Source: Cunninghamia lanceolata (lineage: Eukaryota; Streptophyta; Pinopsida; Cupressales; Cupressaceae). Taken from it: 64,000 nucleotides of DNA. Location: assembly GCA_027924645.1 (NCBI GenBank), contig BSBN01001483.1, positions 124,001 through 188,000 on the forward strand, in the 5' to 3' direction. Made by a program: the position numbers and the translations under genes. Positions within the stretch are counted from its first letter, which is position 1. Each line of letters begins with the position of its first letter. The notes beneath the pieces were generated by a model that saw nothing but the letters and a program-made list of their open reading frames with translations, was not told where the DNA came from and did no database searches. Shown one piece after another: positions 11,041-22,408 of the stretch.

Positions 11041-12148
11041 TCATCATATCGACATCAGGATGATATTTGGAAGATAACCAGATATTTGGAAATATCATCC
11101 TTATGCACAAATATCATGCTGCACTGTAGCTCCACTATAAGATCGGGGTGATGGATGAATATGCCAGATATTTGAAAAGATCACCCCCCACTAGATAATG
11201 CACGAAGCCGACAGGCAGATATCTCCCTCTCCTTCGGAAATATCATGATGTAGATAGGCAGAGAAATAGATATCACCCTGACATAAGAATGATGTCAACA
11301 TCATCAGGGTGATAAAACAATGAACATGAAATGATACAACATCATCAGGATGATATTGACTAAGATCATCCTGACGTTCAAATATGATGACCATGATAAA
11401 AATCGGGTCACACTTAGAACTTTACAGCAACATCATCAGGATGATCTTAACAAAGATCACCCGATGTTAAAATATCACCCCGGCGAAAGATCATGCAGGC
11501 AGAAAATATGATGACCCTCGCAAGCAACACGGTGATAACCGGAAATATGATGATGATGATGAAGATGACCCTTAAGAAAAAATAGGCCGGGTTGAACAAC
11601 TTAGAAAATGACCCCCTCGGAAGATCGGGGTGACATCATCATCATAAAAGGGCAGGGTGATAATTGGAAGATCACCGGATATTTGAAAAATCACCCTCCG
11701 CAAGAAAATCAGGGCACACTGTAGCTCATCAGCAGGATCGGGATGATATCCAAACATCACCCGATATTGAAATATGATGATCCTGATGAAAAACAAGTCG
11801 ACAGAAAACATGATGATGCGGACCATCATCGAAGACAATATGATGATGATGATCTCCTCCTCAAAGAAAATATGATGATGCAGCTGAAAAATGCCGAGGA
11901 GGTCCAACACTTAGGAAAATGGGCAAGAAGATATAGGGTTCAAATGAAGAAACCCCCTAAACATGAAAAATCAACCTCCAGGTCAAAATGAGTGCTAACA
12001 CTGGCTCCGAACGGGGACGTGCAGGTGAAATCCTGCAGCGAGAACCAGATCTCCGGGCAGACCAGGCAAAAAAAACCAAAAAGCACGAACTGTACAAGGC
12101 ACTTACACTACATACATGTTTTTACAAATGTGCACAGAGACAAGTCAT

Positions 12149-14416
12149 CTATGCAAAATAGAATTTAAGGAATTGACCATGCACAGGCAATTCCAGAACT
12201 TCACCATCTAGGGCCTGGAGGAAATAAGAATCCTCCCCATGAGCACTGCAAATCTGATATGGGCCCATCCATAAGGGTTCAAATTTACCATGTTTACCCT
12301 TTTCTTGACCTTTTGCATTCCAAATGAGCACCAGATCATTGACTTGAAACTTCCTTTTTATAGCTCTCCTGTCAAACTGATATTTCACATCTTGTTGTCT
12401 TTTGAGATTAATCTGGTGGGCTTTCCTTCTGTTTTCATCCAGTGCAACCAGCTGGTTCACCCTTTCTGTCATGGAGTCTTCAATCTCCTCATCATTTTCC
12501 TGGATGAATCTGTAAACTGGTAGGAGATTGTTTATGGGCAATCTGGCTGATGCACCATATACTAGCTCAAAAGGTGACATTCCAATAGCCCTTTTTACTG
12601 TCACTCTATCGGCCCATATTGCTAAGTTCAATTTTGAGTCCCAAGCTCTCTTGTTCTTGTCCAGTATCCTCTTGATAATTTTCATGATGCTTTTATTGCT
12701 TGATTCTGCTTGACCATTCCCTTGTGGGTGATATGGTGATGTATATGATAGATTTATCCCATACCTGTTGCCAAAATCAACAAATTCACCTGATCTGAAG
12801 CACATAGCATTATCAGTGACTATCTTGAATGGTACTCCAAACCTGATGATAATATTTTCTAGCATGAAATCTGTCACCACCTTACTTGTAGCTCTCTTAG
12901 TTGGAATGGCCTCAATCCATTTGGTAAAGTAATCAGTTGCCACCAAAATCCAACTGTGTCCCCCACTTGATTTGTCTGCAATTTCCCCTATGAAGTCAAT
13001 TCCCCATTGCTGAAATGAAGCATCCACAGTTACAGTTCCGAGGGGTAAAGCACCATCATATTTCAGCTTTCCTGAAAATCTTTGGCAAGGGTCACACTTC
13101 CTTACTAACTTTTGTGCATCTGAGACGAGAGTGGGCCACCAATATCCTGCTCTGAGAATTTTATGAGCTGTCGTTTGGGCAGTATAATGTCCACCACACA
13201 ATCCTTTATGCATATCAATCAAAACATTGTTAGCCATATCCTCATCCACACATCTCAGCAGCACACCATCAGGGTTTTTCCAGTATAGCTCACCTTGAAC
13301 AATAACATACCTAATTGCATGTAACTTTAAAGTCCTCTTTTGACTATCACTGAAATGGGAAGGACAATTCAGATTTTGCAAGTAGCAGATAATATCCTTG
13401 TACCATTCAGATCCTGATACATTTACACTCTCATTTTGGACTGCATTAACTTGGCATGCTTCCAAGTTTGACTGTGCCATCATCTTGGCTAATCCTTGTC
13501 CTCTTATCAACTTGGTAACTTGTATGTCCATGTTAAACTCTTGCAGTTTGTTTATCCATCTGCACCTTCTTCCAGTCACCTCCTGCTGAGTGAATATGTC
13601 TTTGACTGCTGCATGGGGTACATATGCAATTATATATGATCCTACCAGGTATGGTCTGAAACTTTTGATGGCTCTGACTAGTGCATATGCCTGTTTTTCC
13701 ATAATATCATACTTCAACTCAGAGGCCTGCAAGGACATACTGAAGAAAGCGATGGGCTGTTCAAAACCATCTTTATTTTTCTGTAGCAAACATGCAGCAA
13801 CAGTATGAAAGGAAGCAAATGAAAATACTTGGAATGGCCTAGAAAAGTCAGGAGATTTAAGAACAGGGGCCATCTTGATTGCCTCTTTGATACTCTGAAA
13901 TGATTCTATTGCTTCACTTTCCCAGTGGACAGTTGCATCCTTCTTCATCATCTTGGAAATGTTCCTTGTGGTTTCTGCAAAGTTGGGAACAAATCTCCTA
14001 ACAAAATTTATCTGTCCAAAGAAGAACTGAACTCCTTTTACAGTTTTTGGCATTTGAATTCTGTCAATAGCAGCCACTCTCTCTGGATCTATCCTGACTC
14101 CATCCTTGGAAACAATATGTCCCAGGAGCTTTCCTTCAACGACCCCAAAGGCACACTTCTTTGGATTTAAAGAAATACCATACTCTAGTGCTCTTATGAA
14201 AATCTGCTCCAGATGGAAACAATGCTGCTCTTCTTTCTTTGAGTAAGCAGTCAAGTCATCCTGATATACAGCCAGAATTGAATCAATCAACCCTACAAAA
14301 GCAACATCCATTGCTCTTTGAAATGTAGCACCTGCATTGGTTAGTCTGAAGGGCATTCTAACATACACATAAGTTCCCCATGGAGTGGTAAAGGCGGTCT
14401 TATATTGTTCTGATTC
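12149..14416 (-). pseudogene. Element D: RT C-half, degenerate RNase H, integrase
   Basis: A 739-codon open frame (from the Met at 14368) that continues in frame from the upstream segment across the TAG at 14417-14419. RT palm: PFRLTNAGATFQRAMD and the catalytic YQDD (residues 35-38 from that Met). It is followed by the RT connection and a native-type RNase H fold (about 165-310) in which the usual aspartates are gone: FSFASF for the YVDAS type, AYVPH for the TDH type, GLAKMMAQ for the ADALSR type. The integrase follows, with the zinc region GGHYTAQTTAHKIL...CDPCQRF and a complete DDE core (WGIDFIGE; IVTDNAMCF; GNGQAESSNKS). The C-terminus has KFEPLWMGPYQI and no chromodomain. Confidence 0.9.
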
Positions 14417-15631
14417 CTATACCTTCACCTGATTATAACCTGAAAATCCATCCATCATGGATAAGAGTTCACAACCAGTCACTCTCTGCAACATAGCTTC
14501 CATATTAGGCAGTGGATAGTTATCCTTTAAAGAGGATACATTCAAGTTCCTGAAGTCAACACAAAGCCTAATATCACCATTCTTTTTTCTGACTGGGACA
14601 AGGTTAGACACCCAAGTTGAATGCCTGATTGGCACAATTATTCCAGCTTCCTTGAGCCTTTTGAGTTCTTCTTGCATCTTGGGAGCTAAGGTAGGATTAA
14701 TAGGTCTTTGCTTTTGTCTAAATGGCTTAGCTTCAGGCTTCAATGGGATCTCATGCTGGAATAAATCTTCCCTATAGGCTTTTAGGTCCTCATATGACCA
14801 AGCAAAAACATGTTTATACCTTTTCAGTAATGCAATCAGCATACTCCTAATGTGTGGTTTGAGCTTTTTACCAATGTATACCTTCTGAGGGGCCTGAGAT
14901 GTCCCCAAATTTATCTCTTCTAAATCTTCCTTATTCGTGGGAGATGTCCTTGTGACCAATTTGTCCCTACTGTCAAAGGCTCTTTCCAAAGCTACTAACC
15001 CTCTAGGGATTTTGTTAGTCTTCAACTGAATTATCTCTTTTCCCACAAGAGTTTCTTTTCCATCTATAGTCTCTACAAAAGCTTGGAAATCAATTTCTTG
15101 ATTCTCATATTCATCTATGCAGTGCAAAAATTTTAACAAGTCCCTATCATCATTAAACACTTGCCAACTGCATATATTTTCTGGTACTGCAGGCCTAATT
15201 TTAACTTCTACATTTGTAACATCTGACAGAGTGATGTCATCTGGCCTTATTGCAACATTGGCTAAGAAATCAGCCATAACATTCTTTGACCTCTCTACCC
15301 AGCCTATTGAAAATGCATCAAATAGTTCAATGGTATCCCAAACAGCATGCTTGTATTGTTTCAATCTTTTGTTTTTTGAAGCATACTTATCTCTAATTTG
15401 GGATACAATCAGCTCAGAATCCCCAAATACTCTTAACATTTTAATTCCATGTTTGAGAGCAATATTTAGGCCTAAGAGTAAAGCCTCATATTCTGCAATG
15501 TTGTTTGTGCAATCAAACCTCAGCAAGAAAGAGAATTTGAGGAGCTTACCAGTTGGAGACAGGAAAACAACTCCAGCTCCAGAGCCTTCTTTTGCACAAG
15601 CTCCATCAAAAAACATGGTCCACAAACCTCG
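14417..15631 (-). pseudogene. Element D: additional RNase H followed by RT N-half
   Basis: In frame with the protease upstream (past TAG 15632-15634) and with the RT C-half downstream (past TAG 14417-14419). From the Met at 15625, residues 1-130 form a complete RNase H: WTMFFDGACAKEGSGAGVV, TNNIAEYEALLLGL, RVFGDSELIV, NVMADFLANV, with all four acidic residues (D7, E45, D69, D119). After a linker of about 130 residues the RT begins (LKPHIRSMLIALLKRYKHVFAWS, AGIIVPIRHSTWVSNLVPVRKKNG, RLCVDFRNLN, DNYPLPNMEAMLQ, MMDGFSGYNQV). The RNase H therefore precedes RT, and a second, degenerate one follows RT. Confidence 0.9.
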
Positions 15632-16165
15632 CTAATCCAATTCTTCAATGCAGGCATTTTTCTTTTTATCTTCTGTATCATCTGAGACAACCTTGAAGTT
15701 ATCACAGTCAGTGTCTACAAAGCATACCTGTTCCTCTGCTTCTTGGTCTTCCACTGTCTCTAATGATCTTTGTTCTCTGATTAGCTTAACATCCTTGCCA
15801 TTCATTGGAATCATGGCATATGACAGGTCCAGCTGCATACTTCCACCAATTAGTGCTGCCCATCTTCTTGACAACAACATACCATACTGTGGCTTGATGT
15901 CAACCACTGTTATATTCATTTTATATCTTTTCTCAGGAAATGCTGCCAATTTGAAATCTACATCCTTCATGATTCCAATAACTGGTACCTCTCTGGCATC
16001 CATAGCATAACATTTTCCACATGCTTTGTCAATTTTCAATCCAGCTTGTTGCATGATGGCCAAAGGCATGACATTTGTAGATGCTCCAGAGTCAAGCATA
16101 CAATTTCTAATTATTTTTCCATTATAACCAGGGAAACATAAAATGGTTCCACTTGTGAAGGACAC
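15632..16165 (-). pseudogene. Element D: aspartic protease
   Basis: A 177-codon frame with an LDSGAS active site at residues 24-29 (near 16080-16093) and YGMLLSRRWA in place of the second conserved retropepsin segment. It ends in an acidic tail and a TAG (EELD-stop-RGLWTMFF) directly before the additional RNase H in the same frame. It overlaps the end of gag by 55 bases in the -1 frame. The gag stop TAA (16111-16113) follows GGAAAAA; a -1 slip there would read straight into GKIIRNCMLDSGAS. Confidence 0.88.
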
Positions 16166-18603
16166 TTTGTCATAGTCACTCCTAAATAGACTTCAGGAGC
16201 CTCATCTTCTTCATTACACATGACATGTTTCTCACCCTGGGTCTGAACATTTTGTTTAGCTTGAAAAGGTACCCCTGAGATTAGGGATATTGTCCTATTC
16301 TTGATTTCTTCCACTTTCATCAGTTCCATAAGTGGAACAGAGACTTTTACCTGAGAGAGGACTTGAGCTATATCAAATGGAGCATAATTTTGTATAACAG
16401 TTGTAGCTTGCTCCACAATCTTGTTTTTATCCTGAGCTGATTTAGCTTTTACTTTCATAGTTCCCTGATCATCATTCTTGTCTTGGGAACCTTTACTTTG
16501 ATCTTCAGCCTGAGGGATTTTGTTTTCTGGTCTTTGAGATTCATGACCTGTTCTATGTCTAAAATTCTGTTTATCATTTACCCACTGCCTTTTTTGTGGT
16601 TCAATTCCTTTATGACCATGCACTAGCTGACCTGCAGAAATATCTTCTGGCTGATGTGGGCTGCCTACTTGATTTTTACCTTTGAGATTGTAGTTGCTTT
16701 TGACTTGAGCAACTGCTGCAGCTGTGAAGGCTCTAATTTCCTCATCAGAAGGTCGTTGTAAGTTACTCAGAAAATTGTGTGAGCTCTGAGCATACACATA
16801 GTTATCTTCATTATCTTCATCATATGGGAATTGTTGGCAGGCCTGAGTTCCATCATTTGTACTCTCATCAGCATCATAAAGAGTGTATCCATTGCCTATG
16901 GACATCATATTAACATCATCATCTTGCACATAATGTGGCTCATTGCATTCATTACAAGATGTAGCATTATCATACAAGGATTGAGCAATCATACACTGTA
17001 ATTGTGAATGTGGCATCTGACAGATTATACACCATGGAGCATCATCAACAATATTTATAGCTTTCTTTAGAGGATTAGGAGTTTCTTTGACATGTTGGGC
17101 CCTCTGATTTGTGTGGTTACGTGGGAAAATAGGCTTACCATCATGCCAATTGGTATTATAAGGCATATCATGCAATGATGGCCTCTTTTCCTGCCTTTGA
17201 TAGACTTGCCTATCAGGACCCATCCCTTTTTCACTTCTAGCTAATCTATAGCTTAGGTCCTTAACAACATTTGCCAATTTGTCTATCTTATCTTCAGGGG
17301 CAGATGTATTACCTTGAGTGTTCTGAGGCTTGTTTGGATTCTGCAGAATTTTTATATCATCCCTTCTATTTGTCTTTCCCGATGCTTTCCTGTTGTTTTC
17401 AATATTCACTGCAATTCTGAAAGCATCCCTGAGAGTAGCAGGACCTTTATCTCTTAATCCATATGCAGTTTTTGCATCAAAGGCATTGATATACAATATT
17501 ATGCACATTGGTTCATTTGGCCTCATGTGATGTGGCAATTTGTTTAACACTTTAGTAAATCTTGCATTAAAATCTGCAACCTGCTCATTTGACCCTTTAG
17601 TGATACTGGTGAACTCATTTACAAAAAAGCTAGGGTCAGTTTTGTCACCATATTGCTCCTTGAACATCCTTTTAAAATCATCCCATGATGAAATACTCCG
17701 GTCAGGCAGATTCTTGTACCATTCTCTTGCCTCATCTATTAAGGATTGCATGAATGACTTCATGAAAACATCCTCATGTTCAACCTCAAAGTTATCCATG
17801 ACATTTTGAAAGGCTTTTAGATGATCTTCTCCTGACACTGTGTTGTTTCCTGAAAATTTAGGCACTTGTAGCCTCAGATGCTTATCAATGGGGTTAGGAT
17901 ACCCAGGAATACCATCAAATACCAGCTGTCTGAATCTATCTAGTTGCATGGGCTATCTGTTTAACTGATTAACATTGACATTTCTATTTGCATTCTGGTT
18001 TCTTACATTGTTCAGTGGTATCCTAGCATCATTCACATTTTGTCTCTCATCATTATGCTGATGTTGCACTTCATTTCTTTGCTGATGTCTCTGCACATTT
18101 GCATTCTCTAGGGTAGGAACTGAATCATTTTGGGCAGTTCTTAAAGCTTGCACTTTCTGCTTCATATCATCTCTGATTTTCATGGCCTGTAGATATTCTA
18201 GTTCTGCTCTTAGATTTCTGATTTCTTCAGCTAACTGTTCATCCTTAGGCATGGAGGTAGATGGTCTCATACCATTCTGGTCATCATCTTCATCATCCCT
18301 CAGAGACTCTGCCTCTTCAAACCTTTCAGTAGGGTCTAGAAATGGGTGTTCTTGGAACACCTCTGACCTCATTCTCATGCTACCACCCTGTTGCCTCTCA
18401 TATGCACCTTGAATATCAGCTTCTGCATTTGAAAAGTAAGGCACATGCTGTCCTGATGGCCTAGGGTTATCTTGCATATCATCACCTTTTCTGGGGGAAC
18501 CCTCATGACTAACTGAGACAGCTCCCTTTCTTCTGTACATCATTCTTCTTGTTACTGGTAACTCTTTAAATAAAGGATTTTGTTGGGATCTTCTCCCCTG
18601 CAT
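16111..18603 (-). pseudogene. Element D: gag
   Basis: One frame of about 830 codons interrupted by a single TAG at 17953-17955 (QLNR-stop-PMQLDRF). The N-terminal 216 residues are charged, asparagine-rich and coiled-coil prone (EEIRNLRAELEYLQAMKIRDD). The retrotransposon gag core follows (FSGNNTVSGEDHLKAFQNVM, DEAREWYKNLPDRSISSWDDF, FVNEFTSITKGSNEQVADFNARFTKVLNKLP). A zinc-knuckle variant CIICQMPHSQLQC has CX2CX3HX4C spacing, and a long glutamine/lysine-rich tail follows. The start Met at 18603 is the first in frame after the PBS region. The product is the capsid precursor. Confidence 0.88.
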
Positions 18604-18718
18604 ATAAATTTTACTCTGACCGGTTGGGAGATTACTTCAGAGTCACCACCTATTACTAGGAACTGTTTTCTCTTGAAAACCAGGGTTCTTTCAAAAATAA
18701 CAATTTTCAAATCACCGT

Positions 18719-18753
18719 TCCCCAGCAGAGTCACCAATTTCTGTTGGTGACTC
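18719..18753 (-). repeat. Second PBS-like copy and hairpin in D leader
   Basis: 18719-18736 repeats the PBS with one change (sense TGGTGACTCTGCTGGGGA), 71 bp further into the leader. The adjoining bases also copy the LTR/PBS junction (TTTCTGTTGG against TTTGCTGTTG). 18728-18753 forms a perfect 10-bp stem GAGTCACCAA / TTGGTGACTC with a six-base loop. Confidence 0.75.
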
Positions 18754-18789
18754 AGATGGGCCACAAATATATCATTTTTTTTTAGTCCA

Positions 18790-18807
18790 TCCCCAGCAGA
18801 GTCGCCA
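18790..18807 (-). other. Primer binding site of element D
   Basis: Sense TGGCGACTCTGCTGGGGA, five bases after the 5' LTR. Its complement closely resembles the 3' end of a plant tRNA-Arg including CCA, from memory of that tRNA family. Tat/Ogre elements are known to use tRNA-Arg. Confidence 0.8.
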
Positions 18808-18812
18808 TTTGC

Positions 18813-21408
18813 TGTTGACTTTTTCCCAGACTGGATGCTTATTCCCAGATTTCCCTACAAGGTAGCCATCAGTGATCAACAGGATCTCTGGGCCAGGGGC
18901 CAACAGTGTAGGAGATAGACTCTGTATTTTATCTCCTCTTCTTCTTCAGGCTCTGCAAGACCTAGGGGGGTATTCCCTACTCAACATCCATGAGGATATG
19001 CATACAAGGCTGGGATGCTGACAGAAAGCAGATAAGTCCTCCTGTAAGTAGACCAAAACTGAAAGATAAGAGCAAAGGGGCTAGCTTTGGGCCTATTTGC
19101 AGTTGTAGACAGAGGAATGAGGATCCTAAAACTAATTCTAATGTCCTAAAGATTGTTTTAGATTTAGATTTTGACTTTAAGTTTGGATGCAAAGCTGGAC
19201 ATGGTTGTAACACAAACACAAAGCAAGATTGGTGCCTATCCAGGGCCTGGAGTCAGCAGACATACACCTGTGAATGATCAGCATGAACAACTAAAACTAG
19301 ATTTCAGGGGGATATATGTGATACCTGCCTTACAGATATCTCCCAATACAGAGTGTTAAGTTATCTCTACTTATGGCATCCCTACTGCAGTATACCCTTC
19401 CCAATGTTCAACCTGAAAACAGTTTAATCTACCCCTTGAGCAGAAGTTAAAAGATCAGACTTTCAACATAGGAATTCTATGCTCTAGAATCTAAACATTA
19501 CCCAAATATCCAGATTCAGAAGAAGAATACATGCAATACTGGAGACAAAATTAACAAAACACATGCTAAGATAGCATTTCTCATATAAGATTAATCATGA
19601 AATCAGTGGGTTCGTGCCAAAACATACAACAAGAGATACATAGACTCACAGGTTTAGCTGTACAGAGCAACCAGATCAGCTTGTTTTGAATTACAGAGCC
19701 AAAAATCTTCAACTTTCAACAACCAAAAATGAGTAACACTTCCTGCTTATAACAGCCAGGTAGTGTACCACAGCAATTAATTACATGGTTGACCAAAAAA
19801 TCCCGCCAGATACACAGTATCAGAAAAATGGCGCTCAACGCATTACCAGATTGGCGCCCAAACATGAATGCAGTAGGTAGGGGAGGAGACAGGAAGAAAT
19901 CTCGAGCCTTGCACCGCCGCCTAGGGATCCAGATCTTCAATCAGGTACCAGATCTGTCCATACCTCTGCAACCTTTGCCATTACTGGCGCACCAACCCGC
20001 GGCCTTGGGAAAAAACATCTAACAGTCGATCGCAACCATTTCCCGCCAAGATACATCGTCATGATATTTGAAAATATGCAGGATAACAATTATCCCACAT
20101 GCACCCTGCGGCGACCTTTTCAACACTTTATATACTAGGCCACGAGCATATATGATGTCGGTGCTTTTGCTCCTGACGACACTAGTATAAGACTTCATCA
20201 TCATTATCCTTCAGCAGCATGATATCCTGTCGCTTGAAATATCACCCTGACGTCAGCATCACCCTGCAATATAACCTGCATGATAATCGCCTTCATCGGC
20301 ACAACCTGATCCATCGGAGGAAGATCCTCCTGCTTAGCCGATACCAAAAGTCTGGCCGATGAACATCCTGATGACGTCATCATCATATCTTGCTGACATC
20401 ATCAGCATATCTGCCTACTGCGCACCTCCTCATATCCGGATGACGTCATCATCATATTGACATCAGGATGATATTCGGAAGATAACCGGATATTTGGAAA
20501 TATCATCCTGATGCACAAATATCATGCTGCACTGTAGCTCCACTATAAGATCGGGGTGATGGATGAATATGCCAGATATTTGAAAAGATCACCCCCCACT
20601 AGATAATGCATGAAGCCGACAGGCGGATATCTCCCTCTCCTTCGGAAATATCATGATGCAGATAGGCAGAGAAATAGATATCACCCTGACATAAGAATGA
20701 CGTCAACATCATTAGGGTGATAAAACAATGAACATGAAATGATACAACATCATCAGGATGATATTGACTAAGATCATCCTGACGTTCAAATATGATGACC
20801 ATGATAAAAATCGGGTCACACTTAGAACTTTACAGCAACATCATCAGGATGATCTTAACAAAGATCACCCGATGTTAAAATATCACCCCGGCGAAAGATC
20901 ATGCAGGCAGAAAATATGATGACCCTCGCAAGCAACACGGTGATAACCGGAAATATGATGATGATGATGAAGACGACCCTTAAGAAAAAATAGGCCGGGT
21001 TGAACAACTTAGAAAATGACCCCCTCGGAAGATCGGGGTGACATCATCATCATAAAAGGGCAGGGTGATAATTGGAAGATCACCGGATATTTGAAAAATC
21101 ACCCTCCGCAAGAAAATCAGGGCACACTGTAGCTCATCAGCAGGGTCGGGATGATATCCAAACATCACCCGATATTGAAATATGATGATCCTGATGAAAA
21201 ACAAGTCGACAGAAAACATGATGATGCGGACCATCATCGAAGACAATATGATGATGATGATCTCCTCCTCAAAGAAAATATGATGATGCAGCTGAAAAAT
21301 GCCGAGGAGGTCCAACACTTAGGAAAATGGGCAAGAAGATATAGGATTCAAATGAAGAAACCCCCTAAACATGAAAAATCAACCTCCAGGTCAAAATGAG
21401 TGCTAACA
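18813..21408 (-). repeat. 5' LTR of element D
   Basis: Same length as the 3' LTR and about 99% identical by eye. It has the TATA box at 20126-20134 and four TGACGTCA sites (20248, 20372, 20441 and 20698). The fourth reads TGATGTCA in the 3' LTR. Confidence 0.93.
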
Positions 21409-22408
21409 GAGAGGGCTAAATTTAAATTAATCCTTAAAACTACAGTAACATAGAACATCTAACAGAGATATTGCAGCAATACACATGAACTAGAAAGAAG
21501 ATAGAAGAAGAGAGAAAAAGATTTACAGTGGGGAAAACCCTTATCGGGTGAAAAACCCCACACTCAGAAACCTGCACAATGTATTAACAAATCTGAAAGT
21601 TGTTTATAATACACTTGCAATGCAAGCTTCAATGGTATTCAACACTCATGTTTGGAGTCAATCTGGTAGCATAACAGTACCCGTATACCTGTGATTACAA
21701 TTCCACCTCCAAGCACCTGTTTATATAGAATATACAAGGCAATATTGGACCTATCTTGGAATGGGTGTCCAACTTGGCCTCATGACCCAAAACCCACGCC
21801 TAAGGACACTTGGTCAACATTGTAGAATGTTCCTGACACTTGTCCACAACTCCCATCCCAAAGAGGTCCCCTATTTCAAAAATGGGCTATGACAGATGCT
21901 CTTACAACACTTACGACCGTCATAGAATCTATCATAGCGGTTACAATTTACAACTGTAAGAGAATCTATCATACACAAGCTATAAATAGCATATTCTCTT
22001 ACAACATGTCATAGTCCACTTTGGGGCACCCAAATATGCCTTTTTTTAAAGATTCTTCATGACACATGTCTTCACCTGTCTTACAAGCTTCTATTTCTGA
22101 CTCTTACATGTCATAATTCCATCATAAGAATCTGTCATAACTGTTTCAGTCAAACATTTCCTTACACAACATGAAAGATGCTGACACATGGCAAAATGAT
22201 TCTACCACAAAGTGGGACACCTATCTCCTCATGTGAGGACAAAATTACAAGTTGTCATATTCTATGTAGGATGACACATCACCGTGCCACATCCCACAAT
22301 ATGAAAATATGGAATTTACAATTATTTACAACATAAGCAATGAATTAATAAATACAAACATAAAAAATGCAAGGAATTACCAAGGTTGAGACACCGTAAT
22401 TCCCAACA
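21409..22408 (-). repeat. 5' LTR of Copia C, remainder
   Basis: Begins with the second GAGAG of D's target duplication and matches 4132-5132 through to TTCCCAACA at 22408. A TATA candidate is at 21720-21727. Confidence 0.9.

Larger units (their letters stand above)
9405..12000 (-). repeat. 3' LTR of element D
   Basis: Plus-strand ends are TGTTGACTTT and GTGCTAACA. In sense, the U3 (about 10750-12000) is packed with GATGAT, ATATCA and ATCACC words and TGACGTCA palindromes; the TATA box is near 10722; and the R-U5 part (9405-10690) is more ordinary. No clear polypurine tract borders it at 12001. Instead a G/C-rich TGGCTCCGAACGGGGAC lies there on the plus strand. Confidence 0.93.
9405..21408 (-). 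mobile_element. Gypsy Tat-like element D with two RNase H domains
   Basis: A 12,004 bp element in minus orientation, with two LTRs of exactly 2596 bp (9405-12000 and 18813-21408), a tRNA-Arg type PBS, and gag, protease, RNase H, RT, degenerate RNase H and integrase. The target duplication is a perfect GAGAG (9400-9404 and 21409-21413) inside the LTR of C. By eye the LTRs differ at roughly 30 sites, nearly all transitions, so it is the youngest complete element in the left nest. An additional RNase H, a very long LTR and an Arg PBS are known traits of the plant Tat/Ogre branch of Ty3/Gypsy. Confidence 0.93.
4082..22408 (-). mobile_element. Copia element C, inserted in B pol
   Basis: A second Copia family in minus orientation. 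It has LTRs at 4082-5132 and at 9350-9404 plus 21409-22408 (split by D), a PBS at 9335-9347, and a complete but decayed gag-pol between them. The target-site duplication is ATCTG (4077-4081) and ATCTA (22409-22413), differing by one transition. The LTR sequence differs from those of B and L (sense start TGTTGGGAATTAAGG). Its LTRs differ from each other more than D's do, as expected for a host element older than its insert. Confidence 0.92.

Noticed and set aside
11521..11991. GATGATGATG tracts as a microsatellite or CRISPR-like array
   Set aside because: The words are unevenly spaced with no constant repeat and spacer lengths, occur inside an LTR in two copies, and belong to a plant element.
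15117..15635. 172-codon plus-strand frame opposite the RNase H/RT of element D
   Set aside because: It is the antisense shadow of a clear pol domain; the composition follows the other strand.
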